This document shows, piece after piece, positions 17,884-25,736 of a stretch of 64,000 nucleotides of DNA; the first letter of the stretch is position 1, and every line of letters begins with the position of its first letter. Under the pieces are notes generated by a model. The model was given only the letters and a program-made list of their open reading frames with translations. It was not told where the DNA came from and did no database searches. This stretch comes from DATBHW01 sp035307385 (GTDB lineage Bacteria; Chloroflexota; Ktedonobacteria; Ktedonobacterales; DATBGS01), in NCBI GenBank assembly GCA_035307385.1, contig DATGID010000106.1:1-64000 (forward strand), written 5' to 3'. A program made the translations under genes and the position numbers.

Positions 17884-19581
17884 ATGCTTTCTTTCATCCG
17901 CTCAAAGATGAGTGCGTCGCTTCCGCTCCTCGCATTCGCCACCGTGCTGACGACGGTGCTGCTTGGCTTCTCCCCTGGAGCCAGCGCGTATGCGGCTGCC
18001 TCAACGTCGGCCCACGCCACCACCGGGGTGCTTACCCGCGCTGGAACGGTGGACCCGACCCATCCCTCCGCCCCAGGCAAGGGCATCGTCCCGCAGCCCT
18101 CTGGCGCGAAGGACGCGCGTTTCGATCATGGCGTCGATGGCCCATCCAGTGCCACCGGCAAAGCGCCGCTGGCAGCCGCTACCCCGCTGGATGACCACGA
18201 CAACCGCAGGTTGCTGGAAAACTTTAATGGCGTCAGCAGCCTGGACAGCGCCGTCACCAATTTCGGGGCTGAGTTCGAGCCGCCCGATCAAGGGCTGTGC
18301 GAAGGCAACGGGTTTGTCGTCGAGCCGGTGAATTCCGCCTTCACGATCTACCGCACCAATGGCAAAGTCGTTGCCGGTCCGTTCAACGTCAACGTCCTCT
18401 TTGACGAGGGGCTGACCGAGTTTACCAGCGACCCACGCTGCTACTTTGACCCGGCAACCCATACCTGGTTTGCCATCATTCTCTTCATCAACGATACCAA
18501 CACGGCAGCTCGCACCGACATTGCCGTCAACACGTCTGGTAATCCAACCACGCCCTGGACGGTCTTCCACCTGGACGCCACCGATGACGGCACCAATGGC
18601 ACGCCCAGCCATCCCGGCTGCCCCTGCCTGGGCGATCAACCACTCCTGGGCATCGACAGCGCCAACCTCTACATCAGCACCAATGAGTTCTCCATCCTGG
18701 GACCGCAGTTTAACGGCGCTCAGATTTACGCCATTTCCAAGGATGATCTGATCGATGGCGCTAAGTCCGTCCACTTTGTGCATTTCGATAACCTGAGCAT
18801 CGGCGGGGCGATTGCCACCTCCGTGCAGCCCGCCATCAACACGGGCAGGCACGATGGCGACGCTGCCGAATACTTCCTCAACTCGCTTGACCCCAATGGC
18901 ACCACCGACAACCGCATTGGTGTCTGGGCGCTGACCAATCAGCGCGCCGTCGAGCATGGCAAAATCCCGACCTTGTCTAGCCTGGTGCTCACCTCCGAAA
19001 CGTATGGCGTGCCTCCTGGCGCCATCCAAAAGGGCGCGTCAAGCCTGCTGGATACGGGCGATGATCGCATGCAGCAAGTGCAGTTCATCAATGGTGAACT
19101 CTGGGGCGCACTGGATACCGTCATCCAACTGCCCCACGACCCCACGCCCCGCTCTGGGATTGCCTGGTTTGAGGTGCAGCCACACCTGAAGGGGCAGACC
19201 ATTGGCTCGGCCCATATCCGGGGCCAGGGGTATCTTGCGGTGGCAGGCAATTACCTGCTGTACCCCGCCATTCAAGCCAGCCCAGAGGGCACCGTTGCCA
19301 TCGTCTTCACGTTCTCGGGTGCGAATCATTTCGCCAGCGCGGCCTATGCCTTCCGTTCTGACGACGACCACGCCTTTGGGCCGATCAAGATTGCCGCGGC
19401 TGGCACGGGTCCGTACAGCCCATCGTCCACCCGCTGGGGTGATTATTCCTGGGCCACGCTTGATCAGAGCGGCAGGAGCTTCTGGCTGGCAACGGAATAT
19501 ATCCCACCGCTGGCAAGCCAGACGCCCGATGGCCTGCAAAACTGGGGCACGCGCGTCCTGGAGGTAAGCGCGGAGGACTAG
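17884..19581 (+). CDS. Large secreted protein of unknown function, possible beta-propeller
   Basis: A 565-residue exported protein. The signal peptide (about 1-38) has a basic start, a hydrophobic core and an ASA-Y cleavage-like site. The mature part has many Asp/Asn-rich beta-strand-like blocks and repeated WFA/FDPATHTW-like segments that suggest a beta-propeller, but I do not recognise a family or catalytic site. A short Cys pair (GCPC) lies near residue 241. It is monocistronic, with GAGGTG five bases before ATG 17884, and ends at a strong terminator shared with the convergent serine-hydrolase gene. Confidence 0.75.
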   Translation: MLSFIRSKMSASLPLLAFATVLTTVLLGFSPGASAYAAASTSAHATTGVLTRAGTVDPTHPSAPGKGIVPQPSGAKDARFDHGVDGPSSATGKAPLAAATPLDDHDNRRLLENFNGVSSLDSAVTNFGAEFEPPDQGLCEGNGFVVEPVNSAFTIYRTNGKVVAGPFNVNVLFDEGLTEFTSDPRCYFDPATHTWFAIILFINDTNTAARTDIAVNTSGNPTTPWTVFHLDATDDGTNGTPSHPGCPCLGDQPLLGIDSANLYISTNEFSILGPQFNGAQIYAISKDDLIDGAKSVHFVHFDNLSIGGAIATSVQPAINTGRHDGDAAEYFLNSLDPNGTTDNRIGVWALTNQRAVEHGKIPTLSSLVLTSETYGVPPGAIQKGASSLLDTGDDRMQQVQFINGELWGALDTVIQLPHDPTPRSGIAWFEVQPHLKGQTIGSAHIRGQGYLAVAGNYLLYPAIQASPEGTVAIVFTFSGANHFASAAYAFRSDDDHAFGPIKIAAAGTGPYSPSSTRWGDYSWATLDQSGRSFWLATEYIPPLASQTPDGLQNWGTRVLEVSAED

Positions 19582-19638
19582 GGCAAATATGGTCCCTTCT
19601 TGAAATCAGAGAGTAAGCCGAACGAGAGGGGATAGAAG

Positions 19639-19691
19639 ATGAAACCTCCCAACCATACTGCTTTTCTGGCAGCATAGTTGGGAGGTTTCAT
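19639..19691. terminator. Bidirectional terminator between convergent genes
   Basis: A perfect 15-bp stem (19639-19653 with 19677-19691) and a 23-nt loop lie between the stops at 19581 (plus) and 19729 (minus). Confidence 0.75.
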
Positions 19692-19728
19692 TATAGGTGT
19701 TTAGTTGGATGCCCTTGTGTATAGGCCG

Positions 19729-21003
19729 CTACGCCTTCATCCACGCGCCGGAAGCGTTGGACGTGTAGCCCAGAGAGCGATACAGCGCGTCCACCTGGCT
19801 CTGGCCGCGCGCATTGATGCCCGCGCCCGCGCCCATGCGATTCATGACATAGCCGAAGGAGACCCGCTCCACCGGGTCGGCAAAGCCCAGCGACCCACCC
19901 ACGCCGGAATGCCCAAAGGCCGTCTCGGAAAGAATCAGGCTATCATCCACGGTGGCCCCAGGTTCTCTGCGGCTGTCGATGCTCTTGGGATACCCCAGCG
20001 ACCAGCGCGTCTGCAACAGGATGACCGCATTCAAGCCCGCCGAAGCAACCGCTCCCATGCGCGCCAGCACATCGCGGTTCACCAGATGGACCCCATTCAG
20101 GCTGCCACCATTCGCCAGCGGCGCATACATGCCAGCCAGCCCACGCGCGTTGGTGATGCCGCCCGCCGCGCCGATCTCCGCCGCGTGCGAGGCGCGCGAA
20201 TCAAAGAAAAAGTCATCGGGGCCAGGCGAAAAGTAACCGCCCGTGTTGGCGATGGCCGCGAACTGGATGGAGGTGGGGTCGGCCATTGCCAGGAAAATCG
20301 CCGGAATGGGGTCGCCCGGGCCTGGGTTGGGCGGGAAGATTAACTGCGCCGTGCGGGCTTCGTGCTCCTCCGGCAGACCAATCCAGAAATCCAGCCCCAG
20401 CGGTTCGGCCACCTCTTCGCGGAAGAATGTTCCCAGCGATTTGCCCGATACGCGCCGGACTACCTCACCCACCAACCAGCCGAAGGTAAAGGCATGATAG
20501 CCGTGCATCGTGCCCGGCTTCCAGAATGGCTCCTGGCGCTCCAGAGCCTTCACCATCAAGTCCCACTGCTGAAATGCGCCAGGCGGCAACATCTCGCGCA
20601 CCGCTGGCAGTCCCGCCTGGTGATTCAGCAGCATCTTTACCGGAATCGCTTCCTTGCCAGCCTGCGCAAACTCCGGCCAGTATTCGGCCACGGGCGCATC
20701 CAGATCAAGCTTCCCACGCGACGCCAACATATGCGCGCAGAGTGCCGTCGCCCCCTTCGTCGAGGACCACACGACGCCAATCGTATCCTCGTTCCAGGGC
20801 GCATTCGTGGCCGTTCGCGCGATGCCTCCCCACAGATCAACCACCGTCTCGCCTTCCAGCGTCACACAGACCGAAGCGCCCACTTCGCCGCGCTCCAGAA
20901 AGTTCTTCTCGAACTCCTGCGCGACCGCCTCAAAGCGGGGATCATAGAAGCCAGAAATGTCACCATTGGGAATACGTGTGTGTACCTGCGCGTGGCTGGT
21001 CAT
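19729..21003 (-). CDS. Serine hydrolase, class C beta-lactamase/EstB-like family
   Basis: A 424-residue beta-lactamase-fold hydrolase, more likely an esterase than an antibiotic resistance enzyme. The catalytic SxxK motif is Ser80-Ser-Thr-Lys83, and the second motif Tyr is probably Tyr169 in GYHAFTFGWL, typical of the EstB group. The third motif is HSGVGG in place of KTG. There is no signal peptide, so it is probably cytoplasmic. ATG at 21003 has GGGAGGGA upstream. Confidence 0.88.
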   Translation of the reverse strand: MTSHAQVHTRIPNGDISGFYDPRFEAVAQEFEKNFLERGEVGASVCVTLEGETVVDLWGGIARTATNAPWNEDTIGVVWSSTKGATALCAHMLASRGKLDLDAPVAEYWPEFAQAGKEAIPVKMLLNHQAGLPAVREMLPPGAFQQWDLMVKALERQEPFWKPGTMHGYHAFTFGWLVGEVVRRVSGKSLGTFFREEVAEPLGLDFWIGLPEEHEARTAQLIFPPNPGPGDPIPAIFLAMADPTSIQFAAIANTGGYFSPGPDDFFFDSRASHAAEIGAAGGITNARGLAGMYAPLANGGSLNGVHLVNRDVLARMGAVASAGLNAVILLQTRWSLGYPKSIDSRREPGATVDDSLILSETAFGHSGVGGSLGFADPVERVSFGYVMNRMGAGAGINARGQSQVDALYRSLGYTSNASGAWMKA

Positions 21004-21081
21004 CCCGTGTCCCTCCCTTGCTTCTAAATAAACAGACCAGAAGGCTACAATGCCTTCCGGTAAGATGGGCTGGTATAGACC

Positions 21082-21090
21082 AGTATAGCA
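21082..21090 (-). promoter_or_regulatory. Candidate extended -10 of the serine-hydrolase gene
   Basis: TGCTATACT on the minus strand, 80 bp before the start, is identical to the element before the L,D-transpeptidase gene. Confidence 0.45.
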
Positions 21091-21295
21091 TAGCCTCCAG
21101 AGAAAAGACCCCCAAAGTGATGTTCGTTTTTGACGCTCTGCCGCTCATGCACAGCAGCGCCCTTCTCAAACCGTTGCCGGGCGCATATAATAAGCAGCAG
21201 AGTAGATGTACCCTGCTCTTTGCGCTGTTTTTGGCTTGACCAGGCGCGACCTTGCCGCACATAGACCGCGCCGAGCAGAAAGCGAGGCCCAGGCC

Positions 21296-21799
21296 ATGCC
21301 CTCCGATGTGAACGTTGCCACGCCTGCCGAGGAAGAGATTGGCATTGCTGGCGCAGTCCTGAAACACCTGACACGCCATCCCGACGAGCGCGGCTTCTTC
21401 CTGGAGTTGATTCGCTCCACTGACCCCTTCTTTGCCGAGGGCTTCGCGCAGTTGAGCCATTCCAAGATGTTCCCAGGGGTCGCCAAAGCCTGGCATATTC
21501 ACAAGACGCAAATCGACTGGTGGTACGTGCCCATCGGCACGCTCAAGGTCGCGCTACATGATTTGCGCGAGGGCAGCCCCACGCGCGGGGTGACCAGAAC
21601 GCTGTTTCTGGGCGAGGACTATCCGCCAGCGGTACTCAAGATTCCGGCAGGCGTGGCGCATGGCTGCAAAGCCATCGGTGGCACATCCCACCTCTTCTAT
21701 GTGACCTCGCGGACCTATGAGCCCGCTGAAGAGGGCCGTATTGCTCACGACGACCCCGGCATTGGCTACGATTGGGTGCGCGAAGCCGAGATCAAGTGA
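21296..21799 (+). CDS. RmlC-like cupin, dTDP-sugar 3,5-epimerase family
   Basis: A 167-residue cupin. The RmlC pattern is visible: DERGFFLELIR, then HSKMFPGVAKAWHIHKTQ (with His residues in the family's active-site region) and IPAGVAHGCKAI. True dTDP-4-dehydrorhamnose 3,5-epimerases are about 180 residues and sit with rmlABD; none is near, so it may act on another nucleotide sugar. ATG at 21296 is chosen; the open frame upstream is not cupin-like. Its last 34 bp overlap the 3' end of the convergent glycosyltransferase gene. Confidence 0.82.
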   Translation: MPSDVNVATPAEEEIGIAGAVLKHLTRHPDERGFFLELIRSTDPFFAEGFAQLSHSKMFPGVAKAWHIHKTQIDWWYVPIGTLKVALHDLREGSPTRGVTRTLFLGEDYPPAVLKIPAGVAHGCKAIGGTSHLFYVTSRTYEPAEEGRIAHDDPGIGYDWVREAEIK

Positions 21800-23121
21800 G
21801 CCGCCGACGCTGCGCGCTCAGCCTTCAGTCCAGGCGCGGCAGCCATCAGCGCGCCAAAAATCACCACCAGCCCAACGCCAAAAGCCACACCGCTGCCAGT
21901 GCCGTGATCGCTGAAGGCCAGCAAACCGCAGGCCAGCCAGAGCGTTGCCAGCGCGCCACGCACCAGCCAGCGCTGCCCGCGCTGATTGCTCTCGCCTGCC
22001 CATTGCCAGGCATAAAACCAGGGGAGCAGCCCGATGGCGATTTCATAGCCGCCCGTGCGCGGCAGAAGGGCCAGTGCCAGCGCGCAGCCTGCCGCGATAC
22101 CCCACTGCGGGTCGCGGGCGCGGCTGATGCTGGCCCTGCGTCCGGCAGCAATCGTCGCCTCTGACCGGTGAGCGTCCCACGCGCCCCAGATGACCAGCGC
22201 CAGCCAGGCAAGCACCAGCGCGCCCGCCAGCGCCCAGGCCAGCACGCCCGCTGGCCCAAAGGTCTGCGCCAGCGCGGCCACCGGATTTTGATAATAGGCA
22301 GGGATATGCGCCGGAAGCGCGATGAGCGCGCTGGCCCAGGCCGTCAGCCAATCGGAACGCCAGATAAACGACAGCGCCACCGGCACAACAGCCATCGCTG
22401 CAAAGCCCGCCAGCAGCCGCCAGCGCGCCTCCGGGCGCAGCGCGGCCCAGACCGCCAGCACCACCAGCGCGGGCAGCGCGTCTTGCGGCTTGAGCAGCGC
22501 AAAGAAGAGCGCAAAGCCAGCCCAGAACCATCGGCCCGCGCCTGCGGCTCGCGCGCCCGCACCCGCCGCCAGCAGACAAAACGCCAGCGCCGCCACCACA
22601 ATGCCTGTCGGCTGGATAATCGGCAGAATCACGGATAGAAACGGCCACCAGGCGATTCCCCACAGCAGCAGCAAGGTCATCGTCACTGGTCGGGCGTCGG
22701 GCGCGTAGCGCCGCGTCAGGCACAGCAGCGCCGCCAGATAGACGCCAACCGTCAGCGTGCGGCTGACAAAAGCCGCAGCCTCCAGCGAAGGAAACAGGGC
22801 TATAGGGAGATAGAGCAGCGCGGGCGGCAGGGGATAATGGAAGCTGAACTGTGCGGCGTGATTGCTGGACACCGAACCGCTGGTGCCCGTCGCCAGATGA
22901 AAGGCTTGCGCGCCTACGGAAAGCGCGTAGGGGTCATTCCCCGCAGCCAACGCGCGCAGGCCAAGAAAAATGGGCAGCGCGTCGGTCTGCCGATAGGTAA
23001 TCGCGCTGATGCGTGGCACTTCCCAGGCCAGAAAAACCGACAGCGCAATCAGCGGCACGCCAAAAAGCGCCGCGCGCAGCATCCTGGGGGCCAGCACTGC
23101 CAGCCAGCGACGAAACCGCAT
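21766..23121 (-). CDS. Polytopic membrane glycosyltransferase (GT87/DUF2029-like)
   Basis: A 451-residue membrane protein with about ten hydrophobic segments. An early loop has TYRQTDALPIF, and the first extracellular loop carries an Asp/Pro-rich NDPYAL and FHYPLPPALLYLPIALFP; this arrangement is typical of polyprenyl-phosphate-mannose-dependent GT87-type mannosyltransferases. A lipid-linked sugar donor is likely. ATG at 23121 is preferred over TTG at 23127. It is 48 bp downstream of hemA and may be co-transcribed. The stop overlaps the convergent cupin gene. Confidence 0.75.
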   Translation of the reverse strand: MRFRRWLAVLAPRMLRAALFGVPLIALSVFLAWEVPRISAITYRQTDALPIFLGLRALAAGNDPYALSVGAQAFHLATGTSGSVSSNHAAQFSFHYPLPPALLYLPIALFPSLEAAAFVSRTLTVGVYLAALLCLTRRYAPDARPVTMTLLLLWGIAWWPFLSVILPIIQPTGIVVAALAFCLLAAGAGARAAGAGRWFWAGFALFFALLKPQDALPALVVLAVWAALRPEARWRLLAGFAAMAVVPVALSFIWRSDWLTAWASALIALPAHIPAYYQNPVAALAQTFGPAGVLAWALAGALVLAWLALVIWGAWDAHRSEATIAAGRRASISRARDPQWGIAAGCALALALLPRTGGYEIAIGLLPWFYAWQWAGESNQRGQRWLVRGALATLWLACGLLAFSDHGTGSGVAFGVGLVVIFGALMAAAPGLKAERAASAAHLISASRTQS

Positions 23122-23169
23122 CAACAACGTCCCCTCCAGAAAACGAGGGCTGGCCTGCCAGCGCTTCTG

Positions 23170-24549
23170 CTACTCGTCCACTGCGCGGTTGACCGGTGGC
23201 GCGGCAGGAATCTCGCCTCCTGCGGGCAGGCTGGCCTCATCGGCGGGCAGATTGGAAACCGCGAACAACTGCATCAGCAGATCAAGCACCGCGTCGGCTG
23301 GCTCGCGCTCGGCCACCTCGCGCACCCGGCTGACCAGATGATGAAACATCTTATCGACCATGCGCTGCCCAAACTGGCGCACCACCTCCTGGTCACGCGC
23401 CGTCAGATGCCCAAGCTGCGCCATGGCACGCGCCAGTTCCGCCTCTTGCGAGGCATCCACATGCTTGCGCAGCGCCGCAATGGCCGGGGCGACCTTGCGC
23501 ACCTGCTGCCAGCGATTCAGATCGCTCACCGCCTCTTCGACCAGTTCGGCAATGCGCGTCAGGTCCGCCGCGTGCCCATCGATCTCCCCATATCCATGCA
23601 GCGCGTCGATATTATACAGGCAGACCGAAGGCAGCAGTCCAGCCGCCTCTTCCACATCGCGCGGCACGGCCAGGTCCAGAATTACCAGCGGCGCGTGCCG
23701 CCCCTTGCAGCCTTCGGCCACCGCCGCCGCCGGAAGAATCAGGTGTGGGGCTGCCGTCGCGCTGATAATCAGGCTAACCTGGGGGATCAGGTCGGCCAAC
23801 TGGCTCAGCGTGGCAACCTCAGCATTCACCGCGCGTGCCAGTTCTTGCGCCGTGTCCACGGTGCGGTTCGCCAAAATCAGCCGCTGCGCCCCTTCGGCAC
23901 GCAGCAGCCGCGCGCAAAGTTGATTCGTGCGCCCCGCGCCAATCAGCAGCGCCGAACGCCCCGTCAGACCTCCCAGCGCGTCACGCGCCAGCGCCACCGC
24001 CGCCGCGCTTATCGAGATATCCGCGCGCGAGATCGCCGTCTCGGCGCGCACCCGCTTGCCCAGCTTCAGCGCCGCCGTAAACAGGGCGTGCAATTCTTCG
24101 CCAACCGCGCCAACGCGCGAGGCCGCCACAAAGGCGCTCTTCACCTGGCCCATCACCTGCGACTCGCCCACCTGCATAGAGCGCAATCCTGCCGCCACAT
24201 TGAACAGATGCCGCGCCGCCTCCAGGCCCTCGCTCGCGTAGAGGTACTGGTTCAGTGTGTCCTCTCCGGCAAGGCTCCCATAAGCCAGCGCGGGAAGCTG
24301 GCTGGCTGGCGCGCTCGCAACATACTGCGCCCGCAGGAACTCCTCCACGACGGTGCGCACCGCTGCCCAGGATGGCCCGGCAGCATAAATCTCGGTGCGG
24401 TTACAGGTGCAGAGAATGACGGCTTCCGTCAGCGCTTCCGAACGCCGCAGCGTCGCCAGTGCCTCAAGCAGCGTCTCACCCAAAAAAGCGAGCCGCTCGC
24501 GCACCGCTGTCGGCGCGCCATGATGATCTAGTCCAACAACGCCTAACAT
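23170..24549 (-). CDS. hemA: Glutamyl-tRNA reductase
   Basis: A 459-residue NADPH-dependent enzyme that reduces glutamyl-tRNA to glutamate 1-semialdehyde, the first step of C5 tetrapyrrole synthesis. The catalytic domain has ILCTCNRTE with nucleophile Cys49 and the GLRSMQVGESQVMGQVK signature. The NADPH-binding motif is GAGRTN, and a C-terminal dimerisation helix follows. ATG at 24549 gives the usual start (MLGVVGLDHHGAP). No other hem genes lie beside it here. Confidence 0.95.
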   Translation of the reverse strand: MLGVVGLDHHGAPTAVRERLAFLGETLLEALATLRRSEALTEAVILCTCNRTEIYAAGPSWAAVRTVVEEFLRAQYVASAPASQLPALAYGSLAGEDTLNQYLYASEGLEAARHLFNVAAGLRSMQVGESQVMGQVKSAFVAASRVGAVGEELHALFTAALKLGKRVRAETAISRADISISAAAVALARDALGGLTGRSALLIGAGRTNQLCARLLRAEGAQRLILANRTVDTAQELARAVNAEVATLSQLADLIPQVSLIISATAAPHLILPAAAVAEGCKGRHAPLVILDLAVPRDVEEAAGLLPSVCLYNIDALHGYGEIDGHAADLTRIAELVEEAVSDLNRWQQVRKVAPAIAALRKHVDASQEAELARAMAQLGHLTARDQEVVRQFGQRMVDKMFHHLVSRVREVAEREPADAVLDLLMQLFAVSNLPADEASLPAGGEIPAAPPVNRAVDE

Positions 24550-24619
24550 GATTGCCCATTCTATCCCGGATGACGCCTTCATCTCCGTGGGAAAAGGGAA
24601 CAATTCAGCCTATCAGCAT

Positions 24620-24635
24620 CGTACCATATGGTACG
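24620..24635. promoter_or_regulatory. 16-bp palindrome upstream of hemA
   Basis: CGTACCAT followed directly by ATGGTACG is a perfect palindrome 71 bp before the hemA start. It is a likely operator for an unknown dimeric regulator. Confidence 0.5.
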
Positions 24636-24655
24636 TATCAGTTTCAGCTTCTGCC

Positions 24656-24673
24656 ATCAGGTATTCACCTGAT
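24656..24673. promoter_or_regulatory. Second inverted repeat upstream of hemA
   Basis: ATCAGGT, a 4-bp spacer and ACCTGAT form a perfect dyad 107 bp before the hemA start. It could be an operator or a small hairpin in the leader. Confidence 0.4.
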
Positions 24674-24885
24674 TTCTTATCTTCTGGCTGCAATTTCCTC
24701 ACCCAAAAAGGCCATTGCATTGCAGCCTCCGCACCAGCAAGTCTAGCGCGCTTGGGTAAATAAGGCAGGGGGCAAAGTGAATAGCAGGTAAATAGGGGTT
24801 GCCAGAACACTCTTGCCCCTGAACTATACTACGAACACGAGCAACAGACCCTCTCCGGCTCACTTGGCTTTTTCTTGACGACCTC

Positions 24886-24942
24886 TTGACAAATAGGCGA
24901 TAACCCGATATAACTAGATATATCTAGTTATATCGGGTTATC
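24886..24942 (+). promoter_or_regulatory. Promoter with 44-bp palindromic operator for the TetR-MFS operon
   Basis: TTGACA (24886-24891), a 17-bp spacer and TATAAC (24909-24914) form a good promoter. A perfect 44-bp palindrome (24899-24942, centre GATATATC) covers the spacer, the -10 and the likely start. A repressor bound here would block transcription, and the TetR protein encoded at 25035 is the obvious candidate. The arms are AT-rich and could bind two or more dimers. Confidence 0.8.
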
Positions 24943-24966
24943 TGGTACAGCTTCCATTTCTTCCCC

Positions 24967-24996
24967 TTGACGTGTACGTAAATTTTTCGTTACTAT
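24967..24996 (+). promoter_or_regulatory. Second candidate promoter before tetR
   Basis: TTGACG (24967-24972), an 18-bp spacer and TACTAT (24991-24996) would start about 30 nt before the ATG, downstream of the palindrome. Confidence 0.45.
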
Positions 24997-25034
24997 TTAC
25001 CTAACATTCCAGTTAATTTGTCAAGGAGGCCGAA

Positions 25035-25736
25035 ATGGAGCAGAAACTTCAAAGAAGACGTGATGCCCAGAAAACACGTGAAGCCATCCTGGCAACGGCG
25101 GAAGAACACTTCGCTAAATATGGTTTTGCTGGGGCACGTATCGAAAAGATTGCTGATGAGGCTGGATATAATAGAAGTCTTGTTGTTCATCATTACTTCG
25201 CCAGCAAAGAAGACCTGTACCATGCCGTCATCCGCTGCCTCAAAGATGAGAAGATCGAGCGCTTGCGGCAGTTCATGACCCCTGCGGGCTTCAATGACGA
25301 CGCGCCGCTTACTGCTGATGCCGTCCAGAACTTCATCGAAGAAGCCATCCGGCTCACGTTTAACCAATACATGGCCCATCCCAAACTGGTCCGTATTCTG
25401 GCGTGGGAAGCAGCCGAAGGCTGGGAAACCTTTAACGAACTCTATTCCAGGCAAGAGAATGAGCAGTGGTCTGAGGAGGCCAGCGCTTTCATTCGCCGGG
25501 CGCAGGCGGAGGGTATCATCCGCCCCGAGCTTGACCCCAAGATGGTCATTGCCAGCGTCATGGGCTGTTCTTTTATCCATCTGCTTTCCATCCCACGCTA
25601 TCAACTGGTATTCCCCGGCGCCGACCTGTCCTCTCCTGGGGCACTGGCGCACGCACGCGAGCAAATCGTCAACCTGATCGTTCATGGTATTCTCGTTCAC
25701 CCAAAGGAGACCGTACCCAATGCGACTGGACTATAA
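25035..25736 (+). CDS. TetR-family repressor of the adjacent MFS exporter
   Basis: A 233-residue regulator. The N-terminal HTH (about 14-60) shows AEEHFAKYGFAGARIEKIAD and YNRSLVVHHYFASKEDLY. The C-terminal ligand domain is unassigned. AAGGAGG lies five bases before ATG 25035. The 3' end overlaps the MFS gene by 17 bp, so the two are translationally linked. The 44-bp palindrome upstream suggests autorepression that is lifted by a ligand the exporter removes. Confidence 0.93.
   Translation: MEQKLQRRRDAQKTREAILATAEEHFAKYGFAGARIEKIADEAGYNRSLVVHHYFASKEDLYHAVIRCLKDEKIERLRQFMTPAGFNDDAPLTADAVQNFIEEAIRLTFNQYMAHPKLVRILAWEAAEGWETFNELYSRQENEQWSEEASAFIRRAQAEGIIRPELDPKMVIASVMGCSFIHLLSIPRYQLVFPGADLSSPGALAHAREQIVNLIVHGILVHPKETVPNATGL

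Larger units (their letters stand above)
24550..24885. other. Divergent hemA/tetR control region (left part)
   Basis: No gene. It carries two perfect palindromes on the hemA side, described separately. A TATACT at about 24827 might be a -10 for either strand's neighbour, without a convincing -35. Confidence 0.5.

Noticed and set aside
22837..24531. 564-codon plus-strand frame antisense to the glycosyltransferase and hemA genes
   Set aside because: Arg/Gln/His-rich shadow of hemA, which has clear family motifs.
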